Shown here: piece by piece, positions 1-5,645 of the stretch
Layout: every line of letters starts with the position of its first letter
Numbering within the stretch: the first letter of the stretch is position 1
Assembly (NCBI GenBank): GCA_003170655.1
Contig: PMYY01000103.1
Location: 1 to 5,645, forward strand
DNA: 5,645 nucleotides
Origin: Nitrospiraceae bacterium
GTDB lineage: Bacteria; Nitrospirota; Thermodesulfovibrionia; Thermodesulfovibrionales; Dissulfurispiraceae
Reading direction: 5' to 3'
Program-made: the position numbers and the translations under genes
Notes under the pieces: model-generated
The model's database searches: none
What the model saw: the letters and a program-made list of their open reading frames with translations, nothing else
Told to the model about the DNA's origin: nothing

Positions 1-345
1 GTTGGATACCTCTCTTACAAAGCGGCAATGCGTTGTAAGGAGGTCAGAAAATTCAATGAGCGGGGCACGACAAGGACCTGTTCTTGTTACGGGCACGTTA
101 TAGCAGAGGGATTATCGCCTTCAGTACGAACCTTTACCTGTCCCGAGTGTGGTTTTAACATACCTCGGGACATTAACTCGACGCTTACTTTTCTGAATAT
201 CTACCAGTTTGCTGTGTGGTACAGCCTGAGAGCACTTCAATGCCTCAGTATTGCCCGACTCCTGTTGAAACATTCATCGGGCAAAAACCGAATGGTGTCT
301 TCACTAACCTGTGTCCTGAACTACCAGGATGCTCGTAGTCTCTGA
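1..345 (+). pseudogene. tnpB: Decayed 3' part of an IS200/IS605-family tnpB (RNA-guided nuclease), 5' end outside window
   Basis: The frame is open from base 1, so the gene began upstream. What remains is the C-terminal part of TnpB/OrfB: the zinc ribbon and the last RuvC motif. Complete relatives read TCSxCG then CPxCG then DRDxNAA. Here the first half reads TCSCYG (codons 17-22 from the ATG at 28), so the second zinc cysteine is tyrosine, encoded TAC, a single G-to-A change from TGC. The second pair, FTCPECGF, is intact, as is RDINS with the presumed RuvC-III aspartate. After about base 200 the protein no longer resembles the family clearly in this frame. The frame one base earlier (codons from about 201 to a TAG at 336-338) is also open and contains a TPVETFIGQ stretch, so a frameshift near 195-205 is likely but unproven. 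TnpB is an RNA-guided DNA nuclease encoded by such elements; this copy is probably inactive. The family call is secure, the inactivity less so. Confidence 0.8.
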
Positions 346-352
346 CTGCGAG
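311..352 (+). ncRNA. Tandem hairpins at element right end; possible reRNA/omegaRNA scaffold
   Basis: Two adjacent stem-loops are readable. The first pairs GTGTCCTG (311-318) with CAGGATGC (325-332) around a six-base loop, including two G-T wobble pairs. The second pairs CTCGTAGT (332-339) with ACTGCGAG (345-352) around the loop CTCTG, including one wobble. They share base 332, so one outer pair is lost if both form. All three wobbles become A-C mismatches on the opposite strand, so folding is better in plus-strand RNA. TnpB systems are known to make a guide RNA from the 3' end of tnpB through the right end of the element, and this region is in the right place and orientation. The hairpins are seen directly; the RNA role is inferred. 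They may instead be only the DNA hairpins that a TnpA transposase recognises. Confidence 0.4.
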
Positions 353-371
353 AGGATGTCACACCACTAAA

Positions 372-1190
372 TCAACTAGTCGGCACTGTCCTTTGTCTTA
401 CCGCTTCATACAGGCAGATCGCCGAGGCAACAGCGACGTTCAGGCTCTCAGCCTTTCCGAGGATTGGGATTCTGACAGCGCCGGCCGCCCGCGATGCCAG
501 TATTTCGGTCACCCCCCTTGCTTCATTGCCCAATGCAAAAGCGACAGGCTTTTTCAAATCACTACTATAAAGAGAAATACTCGCATTGACATCGGTCACG
601 ATAAGATCTATGTTCATATCGGCCAGGTAATCAAATAAGCCTGAATAACCCATGTCGATTACGGACACATTGAAGATGCTGCCGGCAGTTGCCCTTATGG
701 CTTTGGGCGAAAAAGGATCGCATGAACCCGGCAGGACAATAACCGCATCAGCCCCCGCAGCGTCCGAGACCCTGATAATAGTCCCAAGATTGCCCGGGTC
801 CCCGACGCCATCACAGACCGCAATGAGCGGCTCTTTCCGCGCTTTCACCCCGAAAAGAGAGGCCGGCAGTTGAGAGACTACGGCAATGATACCCTGTGGT
901 GCCTCTGTATCCGAGATCTTCGCTAGTATATTCGCAGGCAATTCCACGAGTAGCCCTGGCGATGACTTCATTTGCGATAATCGGTCGAGGACCTTTTTCC
1001 CTTCAGCCGTACGAATGAAGTCCAGTGTAAAGAAAACTTCCTCTATCGGCGCAGAAGATGCAGCAGCCATCTCAACCAGGTGGGGTCCTTCGGCCAAGAA
1101 ATAATCTTTTCTGCCATGCCGCCTGGTCTTTGCTGCGACGGCTTTTCTCACGAATTGGTTATCGGCACTTGAGATTTTTTTACGTACCAT
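372..1190 (-). CDS. SpoU/TrmH-family (SPOUT) RNA 2'-O-ribose methyltransferase, RlmB/TsnR-like
   Basis: This 272-residue protein is a complete SpoU methyltransferase, which moves a methyl group from S-adenosylmethionine to a ribose 2'-OH in rRNA or tRNA in the cytoplasm. The N-terminal third (about 10-105) matches the substrate-binding domain, with the FLAEGPHLVE stretch at 31-40. The SPOUT knot domain follows: motif 1 at 127-140 (DGVGDPGNLGTIIR, with N134 and R140), an SPKAIRATAGS stretch at 161-171, motif 2 at 220-226 (LGNEARG) and motif 3 at 241-251 (IPILGKAESLN). All the key residues of the knot are present. Length is normal for the family. The ATG lies three bases after the M50 gene's TGA with no clear Shine-Dalgarno, so coupled translation is likely. 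It is the last gene of the cluster, ending against the tnpB remnant. The exact RNA target (for example 23S G2251 as for RlmB) cannot be told from sequence, so no symbol is given. Confidence 0.93.
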   Translation of the reverse strand: MVRKKISSADNQFVRKAVAAKTRRHGRKDYFLAEGPHLVEMAAASSAPIEEVFFTLDFIRTAEGKKVLDRLSQMKSSPGLLVELPANILAKISDTEAPQGIIAVVSQLPASLFGVKARKEPLIAVCDGVGDPGNLGTIIRVSDAAGADAVIVLPGSCDPFSPKAIRATAGSIFNVSVIDMGYSGLFDYLADMNIDLIVTDVNASISLYSSDLKKPVAFALGNEARGVTEILASRAAGAVRIPILGKAESLNVAVASAICLYEAVRQRTVPTS

Positions 1191-1193
1191 ATT

Positions 1194-2030
1194 TCAGAAA
1201 GTTACATTGAACGGAGCCGGGACAAATGTAATAAAAAAGATGACAAGAGAGATAATCCCTGTTATCCGCCTTCTGCCGTCGAGCGGCTCTTCCCAATACA
1301 GGACCGGCGGATGCTTGATTCCGAGTATCAGCATCAGGCCGGCCCAGATCGCCCACCCGGGCCAGAAAAAAATTGCCATGACCCCAAGTGTCACAATCAG
1401 GAAGATCGATAATTTCTTGTGCCTGTCACCCAGAAACGCATATGCGATATGCCCCCCGTCGAGCTGACCAACAGGGATAAGATTTAGAGAGGTGATGAAT
1501 AGCCCTATCCAGCCGGCAAAGGCAATTGGATGAAGCAGTATGTCTGCATTGTCCGGAGTGATGCCTATGATTATTCCAGAAAGAAGCTTAAACAAAATGG
1601 AATCTCCAAGGGTCAACATGCTTTCTGCACCCGTAATCGGTATAACCTTAGACAAATAAAGTCCTGCTGCGCATGCTATCACCGATACGACAAATCCCGA
1701 TATGGGACCTGATGCGCCTATATCAATAAGCGCCTTTCTGGTGATTATCGGGGATTTCATCTTGATAAATGCGCCCAATGTCCCGAACCCCACCGGCGCA
1801 GGGATAAAATATGGGAGAGTGGCTTTGGTACCATGCCTATTAGAGGCTATGTAATGCGACAGCTCATGAACAAGGAGGATAATCATCAACGTCCCGGCAA
1901 AAGGAAATCCCTCGAATATCCTTTGGGGTTCCTTAAGCAGATCGATGCCGGCCCAGGAGGCCCCTGCCGCGAGTGTTGATATTGATGTTGCGATGAAGAG
2001 GGACAAATGAAGAAACGGAAACTTTTTCAT
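1194..2030 (-). CDS. Site-2 protease family zinc metalloprotease (peptidase M50, EGY-like)
   Basis: This 278-residue membrane protein is an intramembrane zinc protease of the M50 family, which cuts substrates within or near the membrane. The zinc-binding HELSH motif is at 55-59 inside the second hydrophobic segment (about 43-62). The third zinc ligand is expected at D191 in NLIPVGQLDGGH (183-194). Between them, PYFIPAP at 73-79 and a GASGPISG stretch at 105-112 are typical of the plant EGY and prokaryotic S2P subgroup. About eight hydrophobic stretches are visible (roughly 5-27, 43-62, 104-128, 145-157, 166-188, 207-222, 225-237, 256-274). No PDZ domain is present, unlike RseP. The C-terminal VLYWEEPLDGRRR region (243-255) leading into a last membrane segment also fits this subgroup. 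The ATG follows the rimO TAA by six bases, with no strong ribosome site. Its substrate is unknown; no anti-sigma factor gene is nearby. Confidence 0.93.
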   Translation of the reverse strand: MKKFPFLHLSLFIATSISTLAAGASWAGIDLLKEPQRIFEGFPFAGTLMIILLVHELSHYIASNRHGTKATLPYFIPAPVGFGTLGAFIKMKSPIITRKALIDIGASGPISGFVVSVIACAAGLYLSKVIPITGAESMLTLGDSILFKLLSGIIIGITPDNADILLHPIAFAGWIGLFITSLNLIPVGQLDGGHIAYAFLGDRHKKLSIFLIVTLGVMAIFFWPGWAIWAGLMLILGIKHPPVLYWEEPLDGRRRITGIISLVIFFITFVPAPFNVTF

Positions 2031-2036
2031 TCTATG

Positions 2037-3374
2037 TTATGTCAGCCTGCCTTTTAAATCGTAATCGTACGCATCAATAATTTCCACGTCGACAAATTCA
2101 CCAACTTGCAGGGGCACGGCATGACGTGCCCCTGCAGCCGATTTTTCAATGATAACCACTCCATCTATCTCTGGTGCATGAGAGTACAATCTCACAATTA
2201 CGACATCCCCATCGATTTCATCTACGATTGCTCTCAACTTTTTCCCGACCAATTCCTTATTCTTTTCGAGCGAAATGGCAGCCTGGCGAGTCATGATTTC
2301 ATCGAGTCTCCGCCTCTTCACCTTTTCAGGCACCTGCTCTCTTAATTTAGCTGAAGGAGTGCCCTCTTCCTTTGAAAAGGTAAAGACCCCAAGCCTGTCG
2401 AATCTCATCTCTTCGATAAAATCGACGAGGTCACTGAAGTCCTCCTCGGTCTCGGAAGGGAAGCCTACGATGAAAGTCGTCCTTAAAGTCACTCCTGGTA
2501 TTTTTCGCCTTATAGTCCTGATGAGTTTCGTGTACTCCTTGCGTGTACCTCGTCTGCCCATAAGCCTGAGCACCCTGTCTGCAGAGTGCTGCAATGGGAT
2601 ATCGAGGTATTTGCAGATCTTTTCTTCGCCCTCGATGAAGTCGAGAAGTTCATCGGTTATTTCCGTCGGGTATAGGTATAAAAGCCGTATCCAGAAGTTG
2701 CCTTCTATTGCCGCCAGATCCCTGAGGAGTTGGAGGAGGTCGTAATCTTTCCACTCTTTACCATAGTTCAGAATATCCTGAGCGACTAGGATCAGCTCCT
2801 TCACTCCGCCCCGCACATGCGCCCGAGCCTCTTCCAGGATAGATTCATGGGCGGTACTCCTGAATTCCCCCCTGATCGAAGGGATGACGCAGAATGTGCA
2901 TTTCTTGTCGCATCCCTCGGCGATCTTAAGATAGGCGAAAGAAGTACCTGGGATCGGAAGCGCTTCTTTCTTTTTTTTCCCTTCCAATCTTCCGAGCTTC
3001 CGAGTTTCTACTCTCTCTTCTAACCTTTTGCAGTATTCAATTATCTCTTTTTCCTGGCCCACTCCCCATATGCCGTCTATCTCTGAAATTTCTGTCAGGA
3101 GATCATCGCGATATCTTTGAGCAAGACAGCCGAACACCAAAAGCTGTCTCGATTTCTTGCTGCCCCGTCTCTTGTAACGGACTAGCTTGAGTATTTCCTC
3201 AATTGACTCCTCTTTGGCATCCTTTATGAACCCGCAGGTATTTACGAGGATGAAATCGGAGTCCACAGGGTCTTCGACGGCAACAAAGCCTTCGGATATT
3301 AAAGCCTCAAGCAGGTGCCTCGAATCTACCATATTTTTGGGGCAACCTAAAGTAGTTAGATATACAGCGCTCAT
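2037..3374 (-). CDS. rimO: Ribosomal protein uS12 (RpsL) aspartate methylthiotransferase RimO
   Basis: RimO is a radical-SAM enzyme that adds a methylthio group to the beta carbon of a conserved aspartate of ribosomal protein S12. The 445-residue protein has the whole family layout. The N-terminal UPF0004 domain carries the cluster cysteines C11 (TLGCPKN), C47 (NTCGFI) and C83 (GCLAQRY). The radical-SAM cluster is C155, C159 and C162 (CDKKCTFC). The C-terminal TRAM domain covers about 373-445 and contains SHAPEIDGVV (398-407), which points to RimO. The LILVAQD stretch at 194-200 also favours RimO over the tRNA enzyme MiaB; the residues after it, ILNYG, differ from the usual TT-YG. A lysine-rich linker (about 126-137) joins the first two domains. 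The start overlaps the end of the DUF2062 gene as ATGA, four bases, typical of translational coupling. MiaB or MtaB are less likely alternatives. Confidence 0.95.
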   Translation of the reverse strand: MSAVYLTTLGCPKNMVDSRHLLEALISEGFVAVEDPVDSDFILVNTCGFIKDAKEESIEEILKLVRYKRRGSKKSRQLLVFGCLAQRYRDDLLTEISEIDGIWGVGQEKEIIEYCKRLEERVETRKLGRLEGKKKKEALPIPGTSFAYLKIAEGCDKKCTFCVIPSIRGEFRSTAHESILEEARAHVRGGVKELILVAQDILNYGKEWKDYDLLQLLRDLAAIEGNFWIRLLYLYPTEITDELLDFIEGEEKICKYLDIPLQHSADRVLRLMGRRGTRKEYTKLIRTIRRKIPGVTLRTTFIVGFPSETEEDFSDLVDFIEEMRFDRLGVFTFSKEEGTPSAKLREQVPEKVKRRRLDEIMTRQAAISLEKNKELVGKKLRAIVDEIDGDVVIVRLYSHAPEIDGVVIIEKSAAGARHAVPLQVGEFVDVEIIDAYDYDLKGRLT

Positions 3375-3814
3375 TTATTATTTCCCAACCTTCTTTGTCT
3401 GACCACAGAATGATAGATCACGAGATACCCTGCAATGCCGCTGACAAAACCGAGAAATACCGACCCAACAATGAACGGCAGCAATATCGGCTCGAGGTCC
3501 CTGATCAGATCCATTATCCCTGCATTATGCCAATCGATTTCAGGCAGAATATGTTCCATACCGAGAATACGTCCCCCAAGCCATGTAGCGAAGGTATAGA
3601 TAGGGACGATCGTCCACGGATTAGTAACATATACTCCAACCAGTGTAACAAATTTATTAAGTCTGCATATCCAGGCGACAAGAATGCCGAGAACAGTATG
3701 CAGTCCCAAGATCGGAGATATGCCGATAAAAACACCCAACCCGAACGAGATAGCGATCTTGCGGGGCGAATCCTTTACTCCGACGACTTGCCTTATTTTA
3801 TCCCGGAGGGCCAA
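3371..3814 (-). CDS. DUF2062 domain membrane protein, TTG start
   Basis: This 147-residue protein matches the DUF2062 family of small inner-membrane proteins with no settled function. The signature is SPRKIAISFGLGVFIGISP at 16-34, followed by GLHT (37-40), RLNK (51-54) and TNPWTIVP (64-71). Hydrophobic segments lie at about 19-50, 55-82 and 108-136, with a basic C-terminus (VRQRRLGNNK) likely facing the cytoplasm. The start codon is TTG at 3814-3812, not ATG; it is supported by a good Shine-Dalgarno ten bases upstream (3825-3831) and by the absence of another start before the conserved block. It overlaps the end of thiL by 17 bases and the start of rimO by 4, so it is embedded in the cluster. 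The family is seen next to diverse genes, so the context gives no firm role. Confidence 0.88.
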   Translation of the reverse strand: MALRDKIRQVVGVKDSPRKIAISFGLGVFIGISPILGLHTVLGILVAWICRLNKFVTLVGVYVTNPWTIVPIYTFATWLGGRILGMEHILPEIDWHNAGIMDLIRDLEPILLPFIVGSVFLGFVSGIAGYLVIYHSVVRQRRLGNNK

Positions 3815-4913
3815 AGTGCTGATATCCTTCCGCTTTCAGCGGCTTTTTTCCGCCTAAACTATCGATGATATTCCTTTCTTCCCGTGTAATTTCTCCGATG
3901 CAGGATACTTTGATATCGTGGGTACGGTTGTATTCGTCCAACGGAAAATCGCGTGATGTAAAAAGAAGCTCGTAATCCTCGCCACCAGATACCGCAAGAT
4001 GGATAGCGTCCAATCCCAGCAATTCGGAAGCCACTCTAAGCTCTGCTGAAAGAGGTATCTTGTCCTTGTATATGGTGGCACCGGTGCTGCCCTCATCACA
4101 GATCCGGCAGAGGTCGATGAAGAGCCCATCACTCACGTCGAGCATCGATGAGGCATGAGGCACAATGTCCCGTGAATCCCTCGCCACCGGCATGAGATGA
4201 CGCATTAGCAAAGGCTCGGCGATCCTCCAGCTTATCCCGATAATTTCGCTTCCCTTGTTCACTGCAAGTTCACCAATTTCTTCAGGCTCCTGGCCTTCGA
4301 TTCCTGTGTCCACACGGGCTAAGCACCGCATCGCGCCTACCGTTTTTCTTATTATTTCCTTTGTTTCCTTGTTCAATCGTTTTAATATCTCCAAGCCGCA
4401 GGCCGAATCCCCGGTCGATGAAGTGATATATATTTTGTCCCCCGCAGAGGCCCCTGCCCTGGTGATTATCTTCTCGCCCTCGCCGATCACGGTCGCAGAA
4501 AGGACTGTATCGTTCCTGGCCGAACAGAGGTCACCACCCAGAAGCCGCACGCCGTATAGAGACAACGCATGTTCTATGCCGTCGTAAATATTCCGGAAGA
4601 AATCATCGTCGGCATCCGGCGTGAAGGCGAGATCGAGAAAGAGATACCTGGCAACCCCCCCCATAGCCATAATATCGCTTACGTTGACCGAAACGAGTTT
4701 AAATCCCAAATGGAAGGGCGAGGTATAGTCTAGATCGAAATGGACGCCCTCATTCATCATATCGGTGGTGACTATAATTTTTTTTTGATGAGGGGCGATC
4801 ACAGCAGCGTCATCGCCGATTCCGACGATGACGCTTTTTTCTTCCGGATCGAGTCTAAACCTTTCTCTTACTTCTTTGAGAAGCTTTAACTCTCCTGCTT
4901 GAAAGAGTCGCAT
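3798..4913 (-). CDS. thiL: Thiamine-monophosphate kinase ThiL
   Basis: ThiL phosphorylates thiamine monophosphate with ATP to give thiamine diphosphate, the active cofactor, in the cytoplasm. The 371-residue protein belongs to the PurM/AIRS-like superfamily. The N-terminal domain has GIGDDAAV (31-38), TTDMMNEGVHF (49-59), NVSDIMAMGG (77-86) and GGDL (126-129). The C-terminal domain has MLDVSDGL (257-264), SGGEDYELLF (309-318), IGEI (339-342) and GYQHF near the end (363-367). It is some 30-45 residues longer than the roughly 325-340 usual, and the extra material appears to lie at about 181-228, rich in charged residues. The ATG at 4913 is the only usable start: an in-frame TAG lies 13-15 bases upstream, and MRLFQAGELKLL matches the usual ThiL beginning. 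An AGGA touches the ATG directly, too close to be a good ribosome site. The gene starts inside lon, overlapping it by 59 bases, so its translation is probably coupled to lon. No THI-box is visible. Confidence 0.95.
   Translation of the reverse strand: MRLFQAGELKLLKEVRERFRLDPEEKSVIVGIGDDAAVIAPHQKKIIVTTDMMNEGVHFDLDYTSPFHLGFKLVSVNVSDIMAMGGVARYLFLDLAFTPDADDDFFRNIYDGIEHALSLYGVRLLGGDLCSARNDTVLSATVIGEGEKIITRAGASAGDKIYITSSTGDSACGLEILKRLNKETKEIIRKTVGAMRCLARVDTGIEGQEPEEIGELAVNKGSEIIGISWRIAEPLLMRHLMPVARDSRDIVPHASSMLDVSDGLFIDLCRICDEGSTGATIYKDKIPLSAELRVASELLGLDAIHLAVSGGEDYELLFTSRDFPLDEYNRTHDIKVSCIGEITREERNIIDSLGGKKPLKAEGYQHFGPPG
3825..3831 (-). promoter_or_regulatory. Shine-Dalgarno for the TTG-started DUF2062 gene
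   Basis: The minus strand reads GGAAGGA here, ten bases before the TTG at 3814-3812. It lies inside the last codons of thiL and decides the choice of this rare start codon. Spacing is slightly long but usable. Confidence 0.55.
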
Positions 4914-5645
4914 TCCTGGTAGCTGCTATTTTTATTTTTGAAGGGCCCTTGCTGTTCCCGGATTGAGAGCGGCCCGTTTTCTTTGAAATTGAACCGGATG
5001 ACACAACCTTCTTCGGTTCGACTAAAGTCGTCTTGAGCACCGCATCGACTGTATCTACTATCACGAAATTCATGCCTTCCTTCACATATTTCGGGAGGTC
5101 ATCAACGTCCTTCTTGTTCCTCTTGGGTACAACTATCATCTTTATCCCCATCCTCTTGGCGGCGAGGGCCTTTTCCTTTAGGCCGCCGATCGGCAGGACC
5201 CTGCCCCTGAGGGTAATCTCTCCTGTCATGGCAACATCACGTCTCACCGCCCTGCCGGTGAATGCAGAGGCAATGGCGGTCGCCATTGTGATTCCGGCTG
5301 AAGGCCCGTCTTTTGGAATTGCACCCGCCGGCACATGGATATGCAAGTCATTCTGAGAAAATGCATCAGCATCGATACCCAGTTCTTTTCCCTTTGACCT
5401 GACGTAGCTCAATGCGGCCTGGGCTGATTCCTTCATTACGTCACCGAGCTGACCGGTCATGGTGAGTGTTCCCTTCCCCTTCATCAGCATCGCCTCAACG
5501 AATATTACATCGCCACCTGCTTCTGTCCAGGCGAGCCCAGTCGATACGCCGACTTCGTTTTGCTTCATCTCCTCTTCGGGAAGGTATTTGGGACTACCGA
5601 GATATCTGGAAATAGTATTTCCGGTCACATCAAAGACCTTTGCCT
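4855..5645 (-). CDS. lon: Lon ATP-dependent protease, C-terminal proteolytic domain (5' end outside window)
   Basis: This is the last part of Lon (La), the cytosolic AAA+ serine protease that degrades misfolded and regulatory proteins. The frame is open to the window edge, where KVFDVTGN links the end of the AAA+ module to the protease domain; the GTG at 5628 is an internal valine, not a start. Counting from that valine, the catalytic Ser-Lys pair is S110 in PKDGPSAG and K151 in GGLKEKALAA, both intact, with MTGEITLRG at 134-142. The usual family end comes at about 203 (DAVLKTTLV). A further 54 residues follow, with 16 lysines or arginines, many serines and one acidic residue at its very start; this tail looks disordered. 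Its last 19 codons and stop (TAG at 4857-4855) overlap thiL. Lon is first among the genes visible in the cluster; its promoter lies outside. Identity is certain; the role of the tail is unknown. Confidence 0.97.
   Translation of the reverse strand, partial: AKVFDVTGNTISRYLGSPKYLPEEEMKQNEVGVSTGLAWTEAGGDVIFVEAMLMKGKGTLTMTGQLGDVMKESAQAALSYVRSKGKELGIDADAFSQNDLHIHVPAGAIPKDGPSAGITMATAIASAFTGRAVRRDVAMTGEITLRGRVLPIGGLKEKALAAKRMGIKMIVVPKRNKKDVDDLPKYVKEGMNFVIVDTVDAVLKTTLVEPKKVVSSGSISKKTGRSQSGNSKGPSKIKIAATRNATLSSRRVKASQRSKRKV

Larger units (their letters stand above)
1..362 (+). mobile_element. Right-end remnant of an IS200/IS605 (IS1341-like) element
   Basis: The tnpB tail plus the hairpin-rich stretch after it make up the right side of an IS200/IS605-group element. 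Such elements lack terminal inverted repeats and carry subterminal hairpins instead, which fits the stem-loop at 332-352 soon after the tnpB end. The exact boundary is not visible; somewhere between 353 and 371 is plausible, because the neighbouring methyltransferase stop codon lies at 372-374. No tnpA is seen in the window, and whether the left side survives cannot be judged. Position 362 as the end is a guess. Confidence 0.55.

Noticed and set aside
332..352. Intrinsic terminator for either strand
   Set aside because: The stem is real, but no T-run follows it on the plus strand (AGGATGTC) or on the minus strand (CATCCTGG).
2275..2745. Plus-strand open frame of 156 codons
   Set aside because: It lies wholly antisense to rimO, has no recognisable domain, and its serine-rich composition is what the complement of a conserved gene often gives.
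2037..3374. MiaB (tRNA ms2i6A methylthiotransferase) instead of RimO
   Set aside because: The AQD motif and the SHAPEIDGVV stretch in the TRAM domain fit RimO; MiaB's GQNVNSYG-type motif is absent.
3395..3868. Plus-strand open frame of 157 codons opposite the DUF2062 gene
   Set aside because: Antisense to a well-supported membrane protein and the end of thiL; no family features.
5626..5628. GTG as the start of a short stand-alone Lon-like protein
   Set aside because: The frame continues unbroken to the window edge with KVFD, as in full Lon, so this valine is internal.
1..5645. CRISPR array, tRNA, rRNA or riboswitch
   Set aside because: No repeated spacer pattern, cloverleaf or conserved rRNA or THI-box sequence was seen on either strand by reading; nearly all bases are taken up by the genes listed.

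Overview
The window reads as a chromosomal piece of a Gram-negative bacterium, most likely of the deltaproteobacterial (Desulfobacterota) or Nitrospirota kind. That placement is an inference from the gene set (Lon, ThiL, a DUF2062 protein, RimO, an EGY-like site-2 protease and a SpoU methyltransferase) and from the style of the proteins. No rRNA or other marker is present to fix it.

Layout. Bases 372-5645 are one tightly packed minus-strand gene cluster, read from right to left: lon (5' end cut by the window edge), thiL, a DUF2062 membrane protein, rimO, an M50 site-2 protease and a SpoU/TrmH-family RNA 2'-O-methyltransferase. Neighbours overlap by 59, 17 and 4 bases and are then separated by 6 and 3 bases, so a single mRNA with translational coupling is the simplest reading. 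The promoter must lie upstream of lon, outside the window. Bases 1-371 carry the 3' end of a plus-strand IS200/IS605-type tnpB that looks decayed, followed by two back-to-back hairpins that probably belong to the right end of the element. The element remnant converges on the cluster and stops within a few tens of bases of the last gene's stop codon.

Function. The cluster joins protein quality control (Lon), regulated intramembrane proteolysis (M50), cofactor synthesis (ThiL makes thiamine diphosphate), ribosomal protein modification (RimO) and RNA methylation (SpoU). These are housekeeping jobs with a bias towards the translation apparatus and proteolysis. No link between them can be proved from sequence alone.

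The most notable points are the basic 54-residue tail of Lon whose coding sequence runs 59 bases into thiL, a ThiL with extra sequence in its middle, a TnpB remnant that has lost one zinc-ribbon cysteine, and the paired hairpins at 311-352 whose wobble pairs favour an RNA made from the plus strand. I see no convincing new defence or mobile system; most of the window is ordinary core genome.
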